Below, in pieces: positions 1 through 7,306 of a DNA stretch of 22,036 bases (positions within the stretch are counted from its first letter, which is position 1; the number at the start of each line of letters is the position of its first letter). The translations under genes and the position numbers were made by a program. The notes below the pieces were generated by a model, which ran no database searches, was not told the DNA's origin, and saw only the letters and a program-made list of their open reading frames with translations. This DNA is from an uncultured Litorivicinus sp. (GTDB lineage: Bacteria; Pseudomonadota; Gammaproteobacteria; Pseudomonadales; Litorivicinaceae): contig CALKMT010000005.1 in assembly GCA_938091715.1 (NCBI GenBank), positions 1 to 22,036 of the forward strand, given 5' to 3'.

Positions 1-1135
1 TGTCCGGCGTAAAGGCGCCAATGCCGCCGGAGGGCTCTTTCTTGAACAGCGGAACCTTGCCCTCAAAACGCTTTTGGCACTGGGCCAGGGCCGAGACCCA
101 CATCTCGGCAAAGGACTCGCCGACAATGAAGTCCGGCGATTTGGGGCCATAGGGGTCGACCGAGACCTCCTCGGCCGCCCGCTCGATGGGGAAGGGCGCG
201 GCGCCCCCTTGAATGCCACCAAAATGAAAGTCGGGTTTGTAGTAAATGCCCCACATTTGATCGGTCACCAAGGCCCCGTCGGTGGTCGAGTAAAGCGGCG
301 CGGTGCTGTCGACGTGGATGACCGGCGGCATGTGCCCGGCATCGGTTTTCAGAAAATCGGGATCGACCCCCAGGGTGCCCTCTTGCAGCGACCAATAGAT
401 CCACATGGGCACATCGGTGTGCAGGGTGCCGTCCGCGCCCTTGATGTCGACCTGGTTGGGCAATTCCAGCATGTCCCAGAACTGCTTGGCCCAGGGGCCT
501 GCGCCGATCACGACTTGTTCGCACTGAATCCTGCCCTGGCTGGTCTCGACGGCAGTCACGGCGCCTGCGGCGTCGCGTACAAAACCGGTGACTTCGGTGT
601 TGCCCTGCAGGGTCACGCCCTTGTCCCGGGCCATGTTGGCCAAGCCCTGCATGGCCAGCGAGTTATTGGCATAGCCGCCGGGTTTTTCATGCAACACCGA
701 CGTGATGCCCTGGGCCTGCCAGTCACCAAAGAACCCCTTCATATAGGCCAGGCTGTCGGCCTCGCCCTCGATAAAGACCGACTCGTAGCCGATGTCCTTT
801 TGTTGTTGGGCGATCGAGGCCACGTCCTGATGCATGACTTCGGGGCTGATTTGCATGTACCCCACCGCGTGGTAGTGCAGTGCCGCAGCATGCTGTTCCC
901 AGACATTAACGCTGTGCGCCATCAACTCGCGCATCGCGGGCTGAAAGTAGTTGTTACGCACCACGCCGCAGGCGATACCCGAGGCCCCGGCGGCCACGTC
1001 GTCCTTGTCGATGACCAGGATGCTTTGCCCGGATTGGCCCTTGGCCTCGAGCAAAGCGGCTAGATGATACGCGGTGCTAAGGCCGTGGATACCGGCGCCG
1101 ATGATGACGGTTTGGCTGGACTGCGGTGTGCTCAT
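1..1135 (-). CDS. FAD-dependent amine/amino-acid oxidase-like protein (DAO family), 3' end cut by window edge
   Basis: The minus-strand frame is open from an ATG at 1135 to the left edge, about 378 residues, and the C-terminus lies outside. A good ribosome site (AGGAG, read on the minus strand) precedes the ATG. The protein opens with a Rossmann dinucleotide motif, IIGAGIHGLSTAYHLA (residues 11-26), then an acidic end-of-strand segment VIDKDDVAAGASG near residues 41-53. This is the layout of the D-amino-acid oxidase / sarcosine oxidase-like flavoprotein family (PF01266 type), which oxidises C-N bonds with FAD. The substrate cannot be read from sequence. The gene is divergent from the first sox-like operon and shares its control region, so an N-methyl amino acid or related amine is a reasonable guess. 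It is not soxB: it lacks the typical N-terminal extension and the RHDAVAWG flavin-attachment region. Family is confident; function is open. Confidence 0.8.
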   Translation of the reverse strand, partial: MSTPQSSQTVIIGAGIHGLSTAYHLAALLEAKGQSGQSILVIDKDDVAAGASGIACGVVRNNYFQPAMRELMAHSVNVWEQHAAALHYHAVGYMQISPEVMHQDVASIAQQQKDIGYESVFIEGEADSLAYMKGFFGDWQAQGITSVLHEKPGGYANNSLAMQGLANMARDKGVTLQGNTEVTGFVRDAAGAVTAVETSQGRIQCEQVVIGAGPWAKQFWDMLELPNQVDIKGADGTLHTDVPMWIYWSLQEGTLGVDPDFLKTDAGHMPPVIHVDSTAPLYSTTDGALVTDQMWGIYYKPDFHFGGIQGGAAPFPIERAAEEVSVDPYGPKSPDFIVGESFAEMWVSALAQCQKRFEGKVPLFKKEPSGGIGAFTPD

Positions 1136-1288
1136 GTCGAGCTCCTAAAGGGTTTTAAGTGATGGGCTTACGCTATTCCTCTGCGGTGGGAATGAGTTGT
1201 CTCTTTTGGTCAAATATTTGTCTTTTTTGACAAGTCTTTGGGGCGAACCCAGGCGTACTGTGTGTGAAAAATAATGGAACCACAGCAC
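1136..1288. promoter_or_regulatory. Divergent intergenic control region between the FAD oxidase and the first sox-like operon
   Basis: This is the only stretch separating divergent genes in the window. It is clearly more AT-rich than its surroundings, especially 1197-1240. It holds a direct repeat (1197-1208 and 1218-1229), a perfect 10-bp palindrome CAAATATTTG (1211-1220) between the repeats, an inverted pair TTGTC-N6-GACAA (1218-1233), and a consensus-like -35 hexamer TTGACA at 1227-1232 on the plus strand. No convincing -10 box stands 16-18 bases downstream of that hexamer, which would fit a promoter that needs an activator. Elements are seen; regulatory function is inferred. Confidence 0.6.
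1197..1229 (+). repeat. Direct repeat TTGTCTYTTTTG, two copies 21 bp apart (candidate operator)
   Basis: TTGTCTCTTTTG at 1197-1208 and TTGTCTTTTTTG at 1218-1229 match at 11 of 12 positions. The start-to-start distance is 21 bp, two helical turns, so both copies face the same side of the DNA. The second copy runs into a TTGACA hexamer at 1227-1232. Tandem sites in phase that abut or overlap the -35 are typical of AraC/XylS-family activators, and an AraC-type gene lies at 6386-7297. The assignment to that protein is inference. Confidence 0.5.
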
Positions 1289-2539
1289 ATGGGATTCTCT
1301 GGATTCAAGGTCATCAAAGAGGCGCTGACCGGCCATCGAGGCTGGCAACCCCTATGGCGGGATGCGGCCCCGAAACCCCAGTACGACGTAATTATCGTCG
1401 GCGGTGGCGGGCACGGACTGGCCACGGCGTATTACCTGGCCAAACACCACGGTGTGAAAAATATCGCGGTCCTAGAAAAGGGCTGGATCGGCGGCGGCAA
1501 TGTGGGCCGTAACACCACGATCGTGCGCTCAAATTACTTGCTGGATGGCAATCAGCCCTTTTACGAGCTGTCCCTGCGTTTGTGGGAAGGGCTAGAGCAG
1601 GACATCAATTTCAATGCCATGGTCAGCCAGCGCGGCGTCTTGAACCTGTACCACTCGGATGCCCAACGTGACGCCTATCGGCGACGGGGCAACGCCATGC
1701 GCATGCACGGCACGGACTCCGAGCTGTTGGACGCCGAGCAGGTTCGCGAGATGTACCCCTTTTTGAACTTCGAACATGCCCGCTTCCCCATTCGCGGCGG
1801 CCTGTTGCAGCGCCGCGGCGGTACCGTGCGCCACGATGCGGTGGCCTGGGGCTATGCCCGAGCGGCGGACCGATTAGGCGTCGACATCATCCAGAACTGC
1901 GAGGTCGAGGATTTTAGGATCGAGCAGGGTGCGGTGGTGGGCGTCCAGACCAACCGCGGCTACATCGGCGCCAGCAAGGTCGGCGTCGCGGTGGCCGGCC
2001 ATTCCAGCCATGTCATGCGCAAGGCTGGCATCGAGCTTCCGATCGAGAGTCACGTTCTGCAGGCCTTTGTTAGCGAGGGGCTAAAACCGGTCATCCCCGG
2101 TGTGATTACCTTTGGCGCGGGGCACTTTTACCTAAGTCAGTCCGACAAAGGCGGCTTGGTGTTTGGCGGCGACATTGACGGCTATAACAGTTATGCCAGT
2201 CGCGGCAACCTGCCGGTCCTTGAGGACGTGTGCGAGGGCGGCATGGCGTTGATGCCTATGTTGGGCCGGGCGCGGCTGCTGCGCATGTGGGGCGGGGTCA
2301 TGGACATGTCGATGGATGGTTCGCCGTACATCGACCGAACCGGCCTGCCTGGTTTGTTCTTCAACGGCGGCTGGTGTTACGGCGGATTCAAAGCGACCCC
2401 AGCCAGCGGTTGGTGTTTCGCGCATCTATTGGCCACGGGGCAGTCGCACCCCACGGCGGCGGCCTATCGTCTGGATCGATTCCAGAGCGGTGGGATGATT
2501 GACGAAAAGGGCCAAGGCGCCCAGCCCAACCTGCACTAG
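1289..2539 (+). CDS. soxB: Sarcosine oxidase beta subunit-like flavoprotein, divergent copy
   Basis: Beta (SoxB-like) subunit of a heterotetrameric sarcosine-oxidase-type enzyme, the subunit that oxidises the secondary amine. From the ATG at 1289 it is 416 residues, the normal SoxB length. This start aligns with the N-terminus of the second copy in the window and has a weak GGAA 9 bases upstream. An in-frame ATG at 1274 would add five residues. The FAD motif VGGGGHGLATAYYLA lies at about 37-51. RHDAVAWGY follows with His182, aligned to the histidine that carries covalent FMN in known SoxB proteins. Near the C-terminus the copy at 13756 reads NCGWGTGGFK where this protein reads NGGWCYGGFK, a change close to the flavin and substrate pocket. 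Identity to the other copy is roughly half by eye, so this is an old paralogue and may act on a different N-methyl substrate. First gene of a four-gene operon. Confidence 0.88.
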   Translation: MGFSGFKVIKEALTGHRGWQPLWRDAAPKPQYDVIIVGGGGHGLATAYYLAKHHGVKNIAVLEKGWIGGGNVGRNTTIVRSNYLLDGNQPFYELSLRLWEGLEQDINFNAMVSQRGVLNLYHSDAQRDAYRRRGNAMRMHGTDSELLDAEQVREMYPFLNFEHARFPIRGGLLQRRGGTVRHDAVAWGYARAADRLGVDIIQNCEVEDFRIEQGAVVGVQTNRGYIGASKVGVAVAGHSSHVMRKAGIELPIESHVLQAFVSEGLKPVIPGVITFGAGHFYLSQSDKGGLVFGGDIDGYNSYASRGNLPVLEDVCEGGMALMPMLGRARLLRMWGGVMDMSMDGSPYIDRTGLPGLFFNGGWCYGGFKATPASGWCFAHLLATGQSHPTAAAYRLDRFQSGGMIDEKGQGAQPNLH

Positions 2540-2548
2540 GAGCCGAGC

Positions 2549-2830
2549 ATGTTAATTCCCCATCCTTTGTTAGGACCGCGCGATGCCAGTGAGTTCGTCT
2601 ACAAAGGCGACGCGGCACTAATGAATCGTCCCGACGGGTTTGCCGACGATGCGCCCGAGGCCTTTGTGCAATACGCCTATCAGCGCAGCAACCCCCGGGG
2701 CGCGCACCGCGAGCTATGGTTTCACGAGCAGGGCGACCGCTCTTGGTTGATCGTCACGCGAGACACCCTGACCCATGAGGTGCTGGACTGTCAGTTGGCC
2801 GACCCACGCCGCGCCGGAGGCTCACAATGA
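2549..2830 (+). CDS. soxD: Sarcosine oxidase delta subunit-like protein lacking most zinc ligands
   Basis: Small delta subunit, 93 residues, with AGGAG six bases before the ATG. It is nine bases after soxB and overlaps soxA by four (ATGA). The core NPRGAHRELWFHEQGDRSW corresponds to NPRGLHHEMWVHALGCRKF in the copy at 15022, so family membership is clear. Known SoxD proteins hold a zinc ion with two N-terminal cysteines (CxxC), one histidine and one further cysteine. Here the N-terminal segment reads MLIPHPLLGPRD: His5 and Leu8 stand where the CxxC pair should be. His59 is kept and Asp63 replaces the last cysteine. The only cysteine in the protein is Cys81, far from the site. A structural role without zinc, or with a remodelled metal site, is likely. 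Confidence 0.85.
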   Translation: MLIPHPLLGPRDASEFVYKGDAALMNRPDGFADDAPEAFVQYAYQRSNPRGAHRELWFHEQGDRSWLIVTRDTLTHEVLDCQLADPRRAGGSQ

Positions 2831-5709
2831 ATCGTCTCAGCCATGTGGCGCTGGGCAAGCCCATCCGCTTCACCTTTGATGGTCAATCCATGATGGGGCA
2901 TCAGGGCGACACCCTGGCCTCGGCGTTGTTGGCCAATGGGGTGCGTTTGGTGGCCCGTAGCTTTAAGTACCACCGGCCCCGGGGCGTGTTTGCCGCCGGT
3001 TCCGAAGAGCCCAACGCGCTGGTGACGGTCATGCATCAAGGCCATCCCGAGCCGAATACACGGGCCACCGTGCTCGAGCTGTATGACGGTTTGGTGGCTA
3101 AGTCCCAGAACGCCTGGCCGTCTCTGAAATTTGATGCCATGGCGGTTAACGATCGTTTATCCGAGTTTTTTGCCGCTGGGTTCTACTACAAGACCTTTAT
3201 GTGGCCGGCCAAATTCTGGGAAGCCCTGTACGAGCCGGCCATCCGACGTGCTGCTGGTTTGGGTGCGCTGTCGACCCAAGAAGACCCCAGCCAATACGAC
3301 AAGGGGTATTTGCACTGCGACGTCTTGGTCGTGGGGGGTGGCGCCGCGGGTTTGACCGCCGCCGTTCAGGCCGCCCGGCAGGGCAGCCGAGTGATTCTGT
3401 GCGACGAGCAAGCCGAGCTTGGTGGCCGGTTGTTGGACGAGTTGGATCGCACTTGGCTTGCACAGACCTTGGCGGATTTACAGGGTGCTGGGTCGGTCCG
3501 AGTACTGACCCGCACAACGGTGTTTGGCACCTTTGACCACGGCGTCTATGGCGCGGTTTCGCGCAACACCGAACACCTGGCGAATGCACCTGTTCAGGCG
3601 ACCAAGCAAACCCTGTGGCACATCACGGCCCAGCGCACGGTGTTGGCCACCGGCGCGCTAGAGCGGCCGATCGCCTTTGCCAACAACGATCGCCCCGGCA
3701 TCATGCTGGCCGGCGCCCTGCAGTGCTATGCCCTGCGTTACGGGGTCAACCCTGGGCAGCGGGTGGCGTTGTTTATCAACCATCAGGACGGATTGCTGAC
3801 CGCACGAGCACTCAAAGCCGCCGGCGTGAATCTGGTCGCGGTCATTGACGCCCGAACGAATGTCCAACCGGCACCGGATCTGCCCCATCGGGTCGCCAGT
3901 CGCGTCCAGGACACCCGGGGCCGGCATGCGTTGCGCTCGATTCAGGTGCTCAACGATCGCGACCAAAGCGAGTGGATTGAGTGCGACGCCCTGGGCGTAT
4001 CGGGGGGCTGGAACCCGAATATTCAACTGACCAGCCACCAGGGCGCACGGCCCAATTGGAGCGAGTCCATTCATGCCTTTGTGGCGGCGGATAACAAGCC
4101 CAAGGATCAGGCCGTGGTGGGCGCTGCGGCCGGGCGTTATGACCTGGGTCAGTGCGTGGCCTCGGTCAATGAGCTGCTGGGCGGGGATTGGCCCATTCCT
4201 CCCTGCGAGACCGCACGCCCCGACGACGCCCATGCCATTTTTCAGGTGCCGGGGGATGGGCCGGCCTTTGTTGATTTTCAGAACGATGTGACGGTCAAGG
4301 ACGTCAAGCTGAGCCACCAAGAGGGCATGATCAGCGTCGAGCACCTGAAGCGATACACCACCCTGGGCATGGCCACGGATCAAGGCAAGACCTCGAACAT
4401 TGTGGGTTTGGCAGTCATGGCCGAGCTGACCGGGCGTTCAATTCAGGACACGGGCACGACGATGTTTCGTCCGCCGTACACGCCCGTGGCGCTGGGTGCC
4501 TTGGCCGGCCGCAGTCGTGGCCTGGATTTCAAACCGACCCGTTACACCCCCAGCCACCAGGCTGCAAAGGCCCGGGGCGCAGAGTTCGTCGAGGTCGGCA
4601 ACTGGCTTCGGGCGCAATGGTTTGTCCAGCCGGGTGAAACCCACTGGCGCCAATCGGTGGATCGCGAGGCCCAAGCCGTGCGCTCAGGGGTTGGAGTATG
4701 CGACGTCACCACGCTGGGCAAAATCGATGTTCAGGGGCGTGATGCGGCGGAGTTTTTGAACCGTGTCTATGCCAATGGCTTTGCCAAGCTAGCCGTTGGC
4801 AAAACCCGCTATGGATTGATGCTGCGCGAGGATGGTATTGCCATGGACGATGGCACCGCGGCGCGCCTGCGTGAGGATCATTTTGTCGTCACTACGACCA
4901 CCGCCAACGCGGTGCCGGTCTATCGACACATGGAGTTTGTCAGCCAGTGCCTGACCCCCGAGTTGGATGTGCACCTGATCTCGACCACCGAGGCCTGGGC
5001 GCAGTTTGCCGTGGCCGGCCCGAACTCCCGCGAGTTGATCAGCCGAGTGGTGGATTTGGACGTCTCGAACGAGGCCTTTGAGTTTATGGCCTGTGCCGAG
5101 ACGCGACTAAAAAATGGCCTGCGTGCGCGGCTGTTCCGGATTTCGTTCTCGGGTGAGTTGGCGTACGAGTTGGCGGTGCCAGCGCGCTACGGCAACGCGT
5201 GCTTTGAGGTCTTGTTGGAGATCGGCCAGGATCTGGGCGCCACGCCCTACGGTACCGAAGCCCTGGGCGTATTGCGGATCGAGAAAGGGCACGCCGCGGG
5301 CAACGAGTTAAATGGCACCACGACGGCGTTGAACCTCGGCCTGGGCCGCATGGTTAGCGACCTAAAGGACGGCATTGGCCGGGTCCTGTCCAAGCGCCCG
5401 GAATTGATCCAAGACGGCAAGCGACTGGTGGGCTTCAAGCCGGTCGACCCACAGCACAGCCTACTCGGCGGTGCCCACTTACTCGAGATCGGCGCCCCGG
5501 CCAAGGCCGCCCACGATCTGGGCTATTTGACCAGTGTTTGTTACTCGCCCCATGTCGGCAGCTCAATTGCCCTGGGCTATTTGGCTGACGCCGAAGACCG
5601 CCAAGGCCAAACCCTGCGAGCGGTCAGCCCGGTCGATGGCAGTGACGTGCCGGTCGTGGTGTGCAGTCCGCATTTTGTTGACCCCAAAGGGGAGCGTTTA
5701 CGTGCTTGA
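2827..5709 (+). CDS. soxA: Sarcosine oxidase alpha subunit-like protein, divergent copy
   Basis: Large alpha subunit, 960 residues, somewhat shorter than the 999-residue copy at 15306. GGAGG lies six bases before the ATG. Domains in order: a ferredoxin-like N-terminal fold without cluster cysteines (about 10-75, with GDTLASALLANG and RSFKYHRPRG); a pyridine-nucleotide/FAD-type domain with VVGGGAAGL (168-176); the motif HLKRYTTLGMATDQGK near 500-515; and a C-terminal aminomethyltransferase-like folate domain from about 585, with FSGELAYELAVP and TPYGTEALGVLRIEKG. In this family that domain transfers the methyl carbon to tetrahydrofolate as 5,10-methylene-THF. In the folate domain the canonical DGSVHPYDLGMGW stretch of the other copy is replaced by NGTTTALNLGLGR. 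It overlaps soxG by eight bases. Confidence 0.88.
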   Translation: MNRLSHVALGKPIRFTFDGQSMMGHQGDTLASALLANGVRLVARSFKYHRPRGVFAAGSEEPNALVTVMHQGHPEPNTRATVLELYDGLVAKSQNAWPSLKFDAMAVNDRLSEFFAAGFYYKTFMWPAKFWEALYEPAIRRAAGLGALSTQEDPSQYDKGYLHCDVLVVGGGAAGLTAAVQAARQGSRVILCDEQAELGGRLLDELDRTWLAQTLADLQGAGSVRVLTRTTVFGTFDHGVYGAVSRNTEHLANAPVQATKQTLWHITAQRTVLATGALERPIAFANNDRPGIMLAGALQCYALRYGVNPGQRVALFINHQDGLLTARALKAAGVNLVAVIDARTNVQPAPDLPHRVASRVQDTRGRHALRSIQVLNDRDQSEWIECDALGVSGGWNPNIQLTSHQGARPNWSESIHAFVAADNKPKDQAVVGAAAGRYDLGQCVASVNELLGGDWPIPPCETARPDDAHAIFQVPGDGPAFVDFQNDVTVKDVKLSHQEGMISVEHLKRYTTLGMATDQGKTSNIVGLAVMAELTGRSIQDTGTTMFRPPYTPVALGALAGRSRGLDFKPTRYTPSHQAAKARGAEFVEVGNWLRAQWFVQPGETHWRQSVDREAQAVRSGVGVCDVTTLGKIDVQGRDAAEFLNRVYANGFAKLAVGKTRYGLMLREDGIAMDDGTAARLREDHFVVTTTTANAVPVYRHMEFVSQCLTPELDVHLISTTEAWAQFAVAGPNSRELISRVVDLDVSNEAFEFMACAETRLKNGLRARLFRISFSGELAYELAVPARYGNACFEVLLEIGQDLGATPYGTEALGVLRIEKGHAAGNELNGTTTALNLGLGRMVSDLKDGIGRVLSKRPELIQDGKRLVGFKPVDPQHSLLGGAHLLEIGAPAKAAHDLGYLTSVCYSPHVGSSIALGYLADAEDRQGQTLRAVSPVDGSDVPVVVCSPHFVDPKGERLRA

Positions 5710-6244
5710 ATTTACTCAAAACCCAGTCGTTGCATCGAAACTGACCCTGGGCCCCTGGCGCATCGATCAGGTCACCGATTGTTCGCTGACCTCGATTTCG
5801 ACCCGCGCCCAGGATCTTGCCGAGGTTCAAAACCGCTTGGATCAACCCTTGCCCCAGGTCGGCCAGTGTCACGGCGACGCCGGACAGGGACTGTTCTGGA
5901 GTGCGCCGTTTCAGTGGATGCGTTGGGCCCCCTATGTGGACGCCCCCCCAACGCATGACGAGTTTGGCGAGTTGGCTTATGTGACCGAGCAAACCGATGG
6001 CTGGATCCGCTTGGACGTCCAGGGCGCGGATTTCTCGCCGATTCTGGAGCGGCTTTGCAACCTCGACCTGGCGGGCTTTACCCCAGGATCGGTGCAGCGC
6101 ACCCAAATTCATCACATCGGGGTGTTTGTGTTGTCACTCGAGGATCGTTTGATGATTTGGGTGCCGCGCTCGATGGCGCACAGTCTGGTGCATGCGCTGA
6201 CCCAAGCAGTCGAAAACCATTTGGCTCAAGCAGCCTTGGCCTAA
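5702..6244 (+). CDS. soxG: Sarcosine oxidase gamma subunit-like protein
   Basis: Gamma subunit, 180 residues from a GTG at 5702. This start has GGGGAG seven bases upstream and gives the same 8-base overlap with soxA as in the second operon. The frame is open further upstream (ATG at 5534), but that extension lies inside soxA and looks unlike a SoxG N-terminus. No catalytic motif is expected; the gamma subunit is a structural partner of the folate domain of alpha. Sequence similarity to the 201-residue copy at 18298 is low, so the call rests mainly on order, size and the C-terminal pattern (VFVLSLEDRLMIWVPRSMAH, resembling the YLLLIRRSFANYLWDWL region of the other copy). Last gene of the first sox-like operon. 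Confidence 0.7.
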   Translation: MLEFTQNPVVASKLTLGPWRIDQVTDCSLTSISTRAQDLAEVQNRLDQPLPQVGQCHGDAGQGLFWSAPFQWMRWAPYVDAPPTHDEFGELAYVTEQTDGWIRLDVQGADFSPILERLCNLDLAGFTPGSVQRTQIHHIGVFVLSLEDRLMIWVPRSMAHSLVHALTQAVENHLAQAALA

Positions 6245-6250
6245 TCTTCT

Positions 6251-6290
6251 GTTGCAGGTTTGCGGCCTTTGTTGGTCGCAGATGCGCAAC
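6251..6290 (+). other. Imperfect inverted repeat / stem-loop after the first sox-like operon
   Basis: Starts seven bases after the soxG stop. GTTGC at 6251-6255 pairs with GCAAC at 6286-6290, and an inner stem TGCGGCC / GGTCGCA (one G-T pair) closes a TTTGTT loop. There is no T-tract after it, so it is not a standard intrinsic terminator. It could be a partial terminator, a transcript-stabilising hairpin, or an operator for the regulator gene that starts at 6386. The remainder, 6291-6385, shows no other clear element apart from the AGGA ribosome site at 6375-6378. Confidence 0.35.
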
Positions 6291-6385
6291 AGCGTATCAA
6301 TATCCGCGCGCAACGTATTAACCTGTACCGGCCTGCGGCGTTAGTCTGGAAATGCTGCGGGAGTTATCGGCAACAGGATCAGGAC

Positions 6386-7297
6386 ATGAGCGCACGGGTT
6401 CCAACCCACCAACCACAACACGAGACCGAGGGCTTTCGCGCCCCGGACTTGGGCTATGAGCCCCGTGCGGGCACGGGATTGGTGCGCTATTTGGAACATG
6501 GCTTTCCTCATCCACTGGTGCGCTGGCACGTGCACGCCGAGTACGAACTGCATCTGATCACTGCGACTTGTGGCAAGGCCTTTGTGGGTGACTACATCGG
6601 CAGTTTCGCGCCGGGCCACCTGGTCTTGACCGGCCCCTATTTGCCGCACAACTGGGTCACCACCGAAAACGCACCACCCGAGGTTGAACAGCGCGACAAG
6701 GTCCTGCAGTTCTCGGGGGACATGCTGGATCAAGCGATGCAGTGGATCCCGGAGCTGCGGCCCTGTCAGGCCCTGCTTGAACGGGCCAAGAACGGCATCG
6801 AATTTTTTGGCATCAGCGAACAAATCGGCCAACAGATGAGCCAGATCAAGGACCAAGAGGGGCTGGATCGGCTGGCCACCTTTAGTCAAATTCTGTCCCT
6901 GCTGGCCAATCACCGGGACTACAAACTGCTGTCCCAGGTGCAACTGACCATGCCCAAAGAGAGCGGCATCACCGATCAAATCAGTTTGGTGCTGGATCAT
7001 ATCGCGCAAAACTTTGCCTCCCCCATGGTGCTGTCCCAGGTCGCGGTGCAATTTGGCATGAGCGAGTCCAACCTGTCCCGTCACTTTCGCCGGGCTACTG
7101 GCAATACCTTTACCGACTTCGTTAATCAGGTGCGTATCAACAAGGCCTGCGAGCTGTTGGCCAATACCGAGCAGTTTGTCAGCACGATTTGTTTTGCCGT
7201 GGGCTTTAACAATGTGGCTAACTTCAACCGACGGTTTATGGAGTTCAAACACATGACCCCCACTGAATTTCGCAAGACAGCCGCACTGCGTCTGTAA
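6386..7297 (+). CDS. AraC-family transcriptional regulator with cupin-type sensor domain
   Basis: 303 residues from the ATG at 6386, which has AGGA seven bases upstream. An upstream in-frame ATG at 6260 would add 42 residues of low-complexity translated intergenic sequence and was rejected. The N-terminal half carries a histidine-rich cupin-like strand (RWHVHAEYELHLI, 46-58; later LPHNW, 86-90), typical of small-molecule-sensing AraC proteins. The C-terminal 100 residues hold two helix-turn-helix units: LSQVAVQFGMSESNLSRHF (216-234) and STICFAVGFNNVANFNRRF (266-284), followed by the family signature TPTEFRK. It is not GbdR-like, because it lacks the amidotransferase-type N-terminal domain of the known glycine betaine regulator. 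It is co-directional with mgsA, nine bases upstream. Likely regulates the neighbouring sox-like operon and/or mgsA; the ligand is unknown. Confidence 0.9.
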   Translation: MSARVPTHQPQHETEGFRAPDLGYEPRAGTGLVRYLEHGFPHPLVRWHVHAEYELHLITATCGKAFVGDYIGSFAPGHLVLTGPYLPHNWVTTENAPPEVEQRDKVLQFSGDMLDQAMQWIPELRPCQALLERAKNGIEFFGISEQIGQQMSQIKDQEGLDRLATFSQILSLLANHRDYKLLSQVQLTMPKESGITDQISLVLDHIAQNFASPMVLSQVAVQFGMSESNLSRHFRRATGNTFTDFVNQVRINKACELLANTEQFVSTICFAVGFNNVANFNRRFMEFKHMTPTEFRKTAALRL

Positions 7298-7306
7298 GGA
7301 AGCCCA

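Noticed and set aside
74..1063. Long open frame on the plus strand opposite the left-edge flavoprotein gene
   Set aside because: It lies fully antisense to a gene with clear flavoprotein motifs and a good ribosome site. Its translation shows no recognisable family; long antisense frames are common in GC-rich DNA.
1227..1261. Complete sigma-70 promoter for the first sox-like operon
   Set aside because: TTGACA is good, but no acceptable -10 lies 16-18 bases away; the nearest candidate, TACTGT at 1256-1261, is about 23 bases away. Only the -35-like element is kept as part of the control region.
3658..4383. 241-residue minus-strand frame inside the first soxA
   Set aside because: Shadow frame within a continuous, motif-bearing SoxA coding region.
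5534..5701. Upstream extension of the first soxG from an ATG at 5534
   Set aside because: The extension overlaps soxA and is unlike any SoxG start. The GTG at 5702 has a good ribosome site and reproduces the 8-base overlap seen in the second operon.
6260..6385. Upstream extension of the AraC-family regulator
   Set aside because: It crosses an inverted repeat in the intergenic region and lacks a ribosome site. The ATG at 6386 has AGGA at proper spacing.
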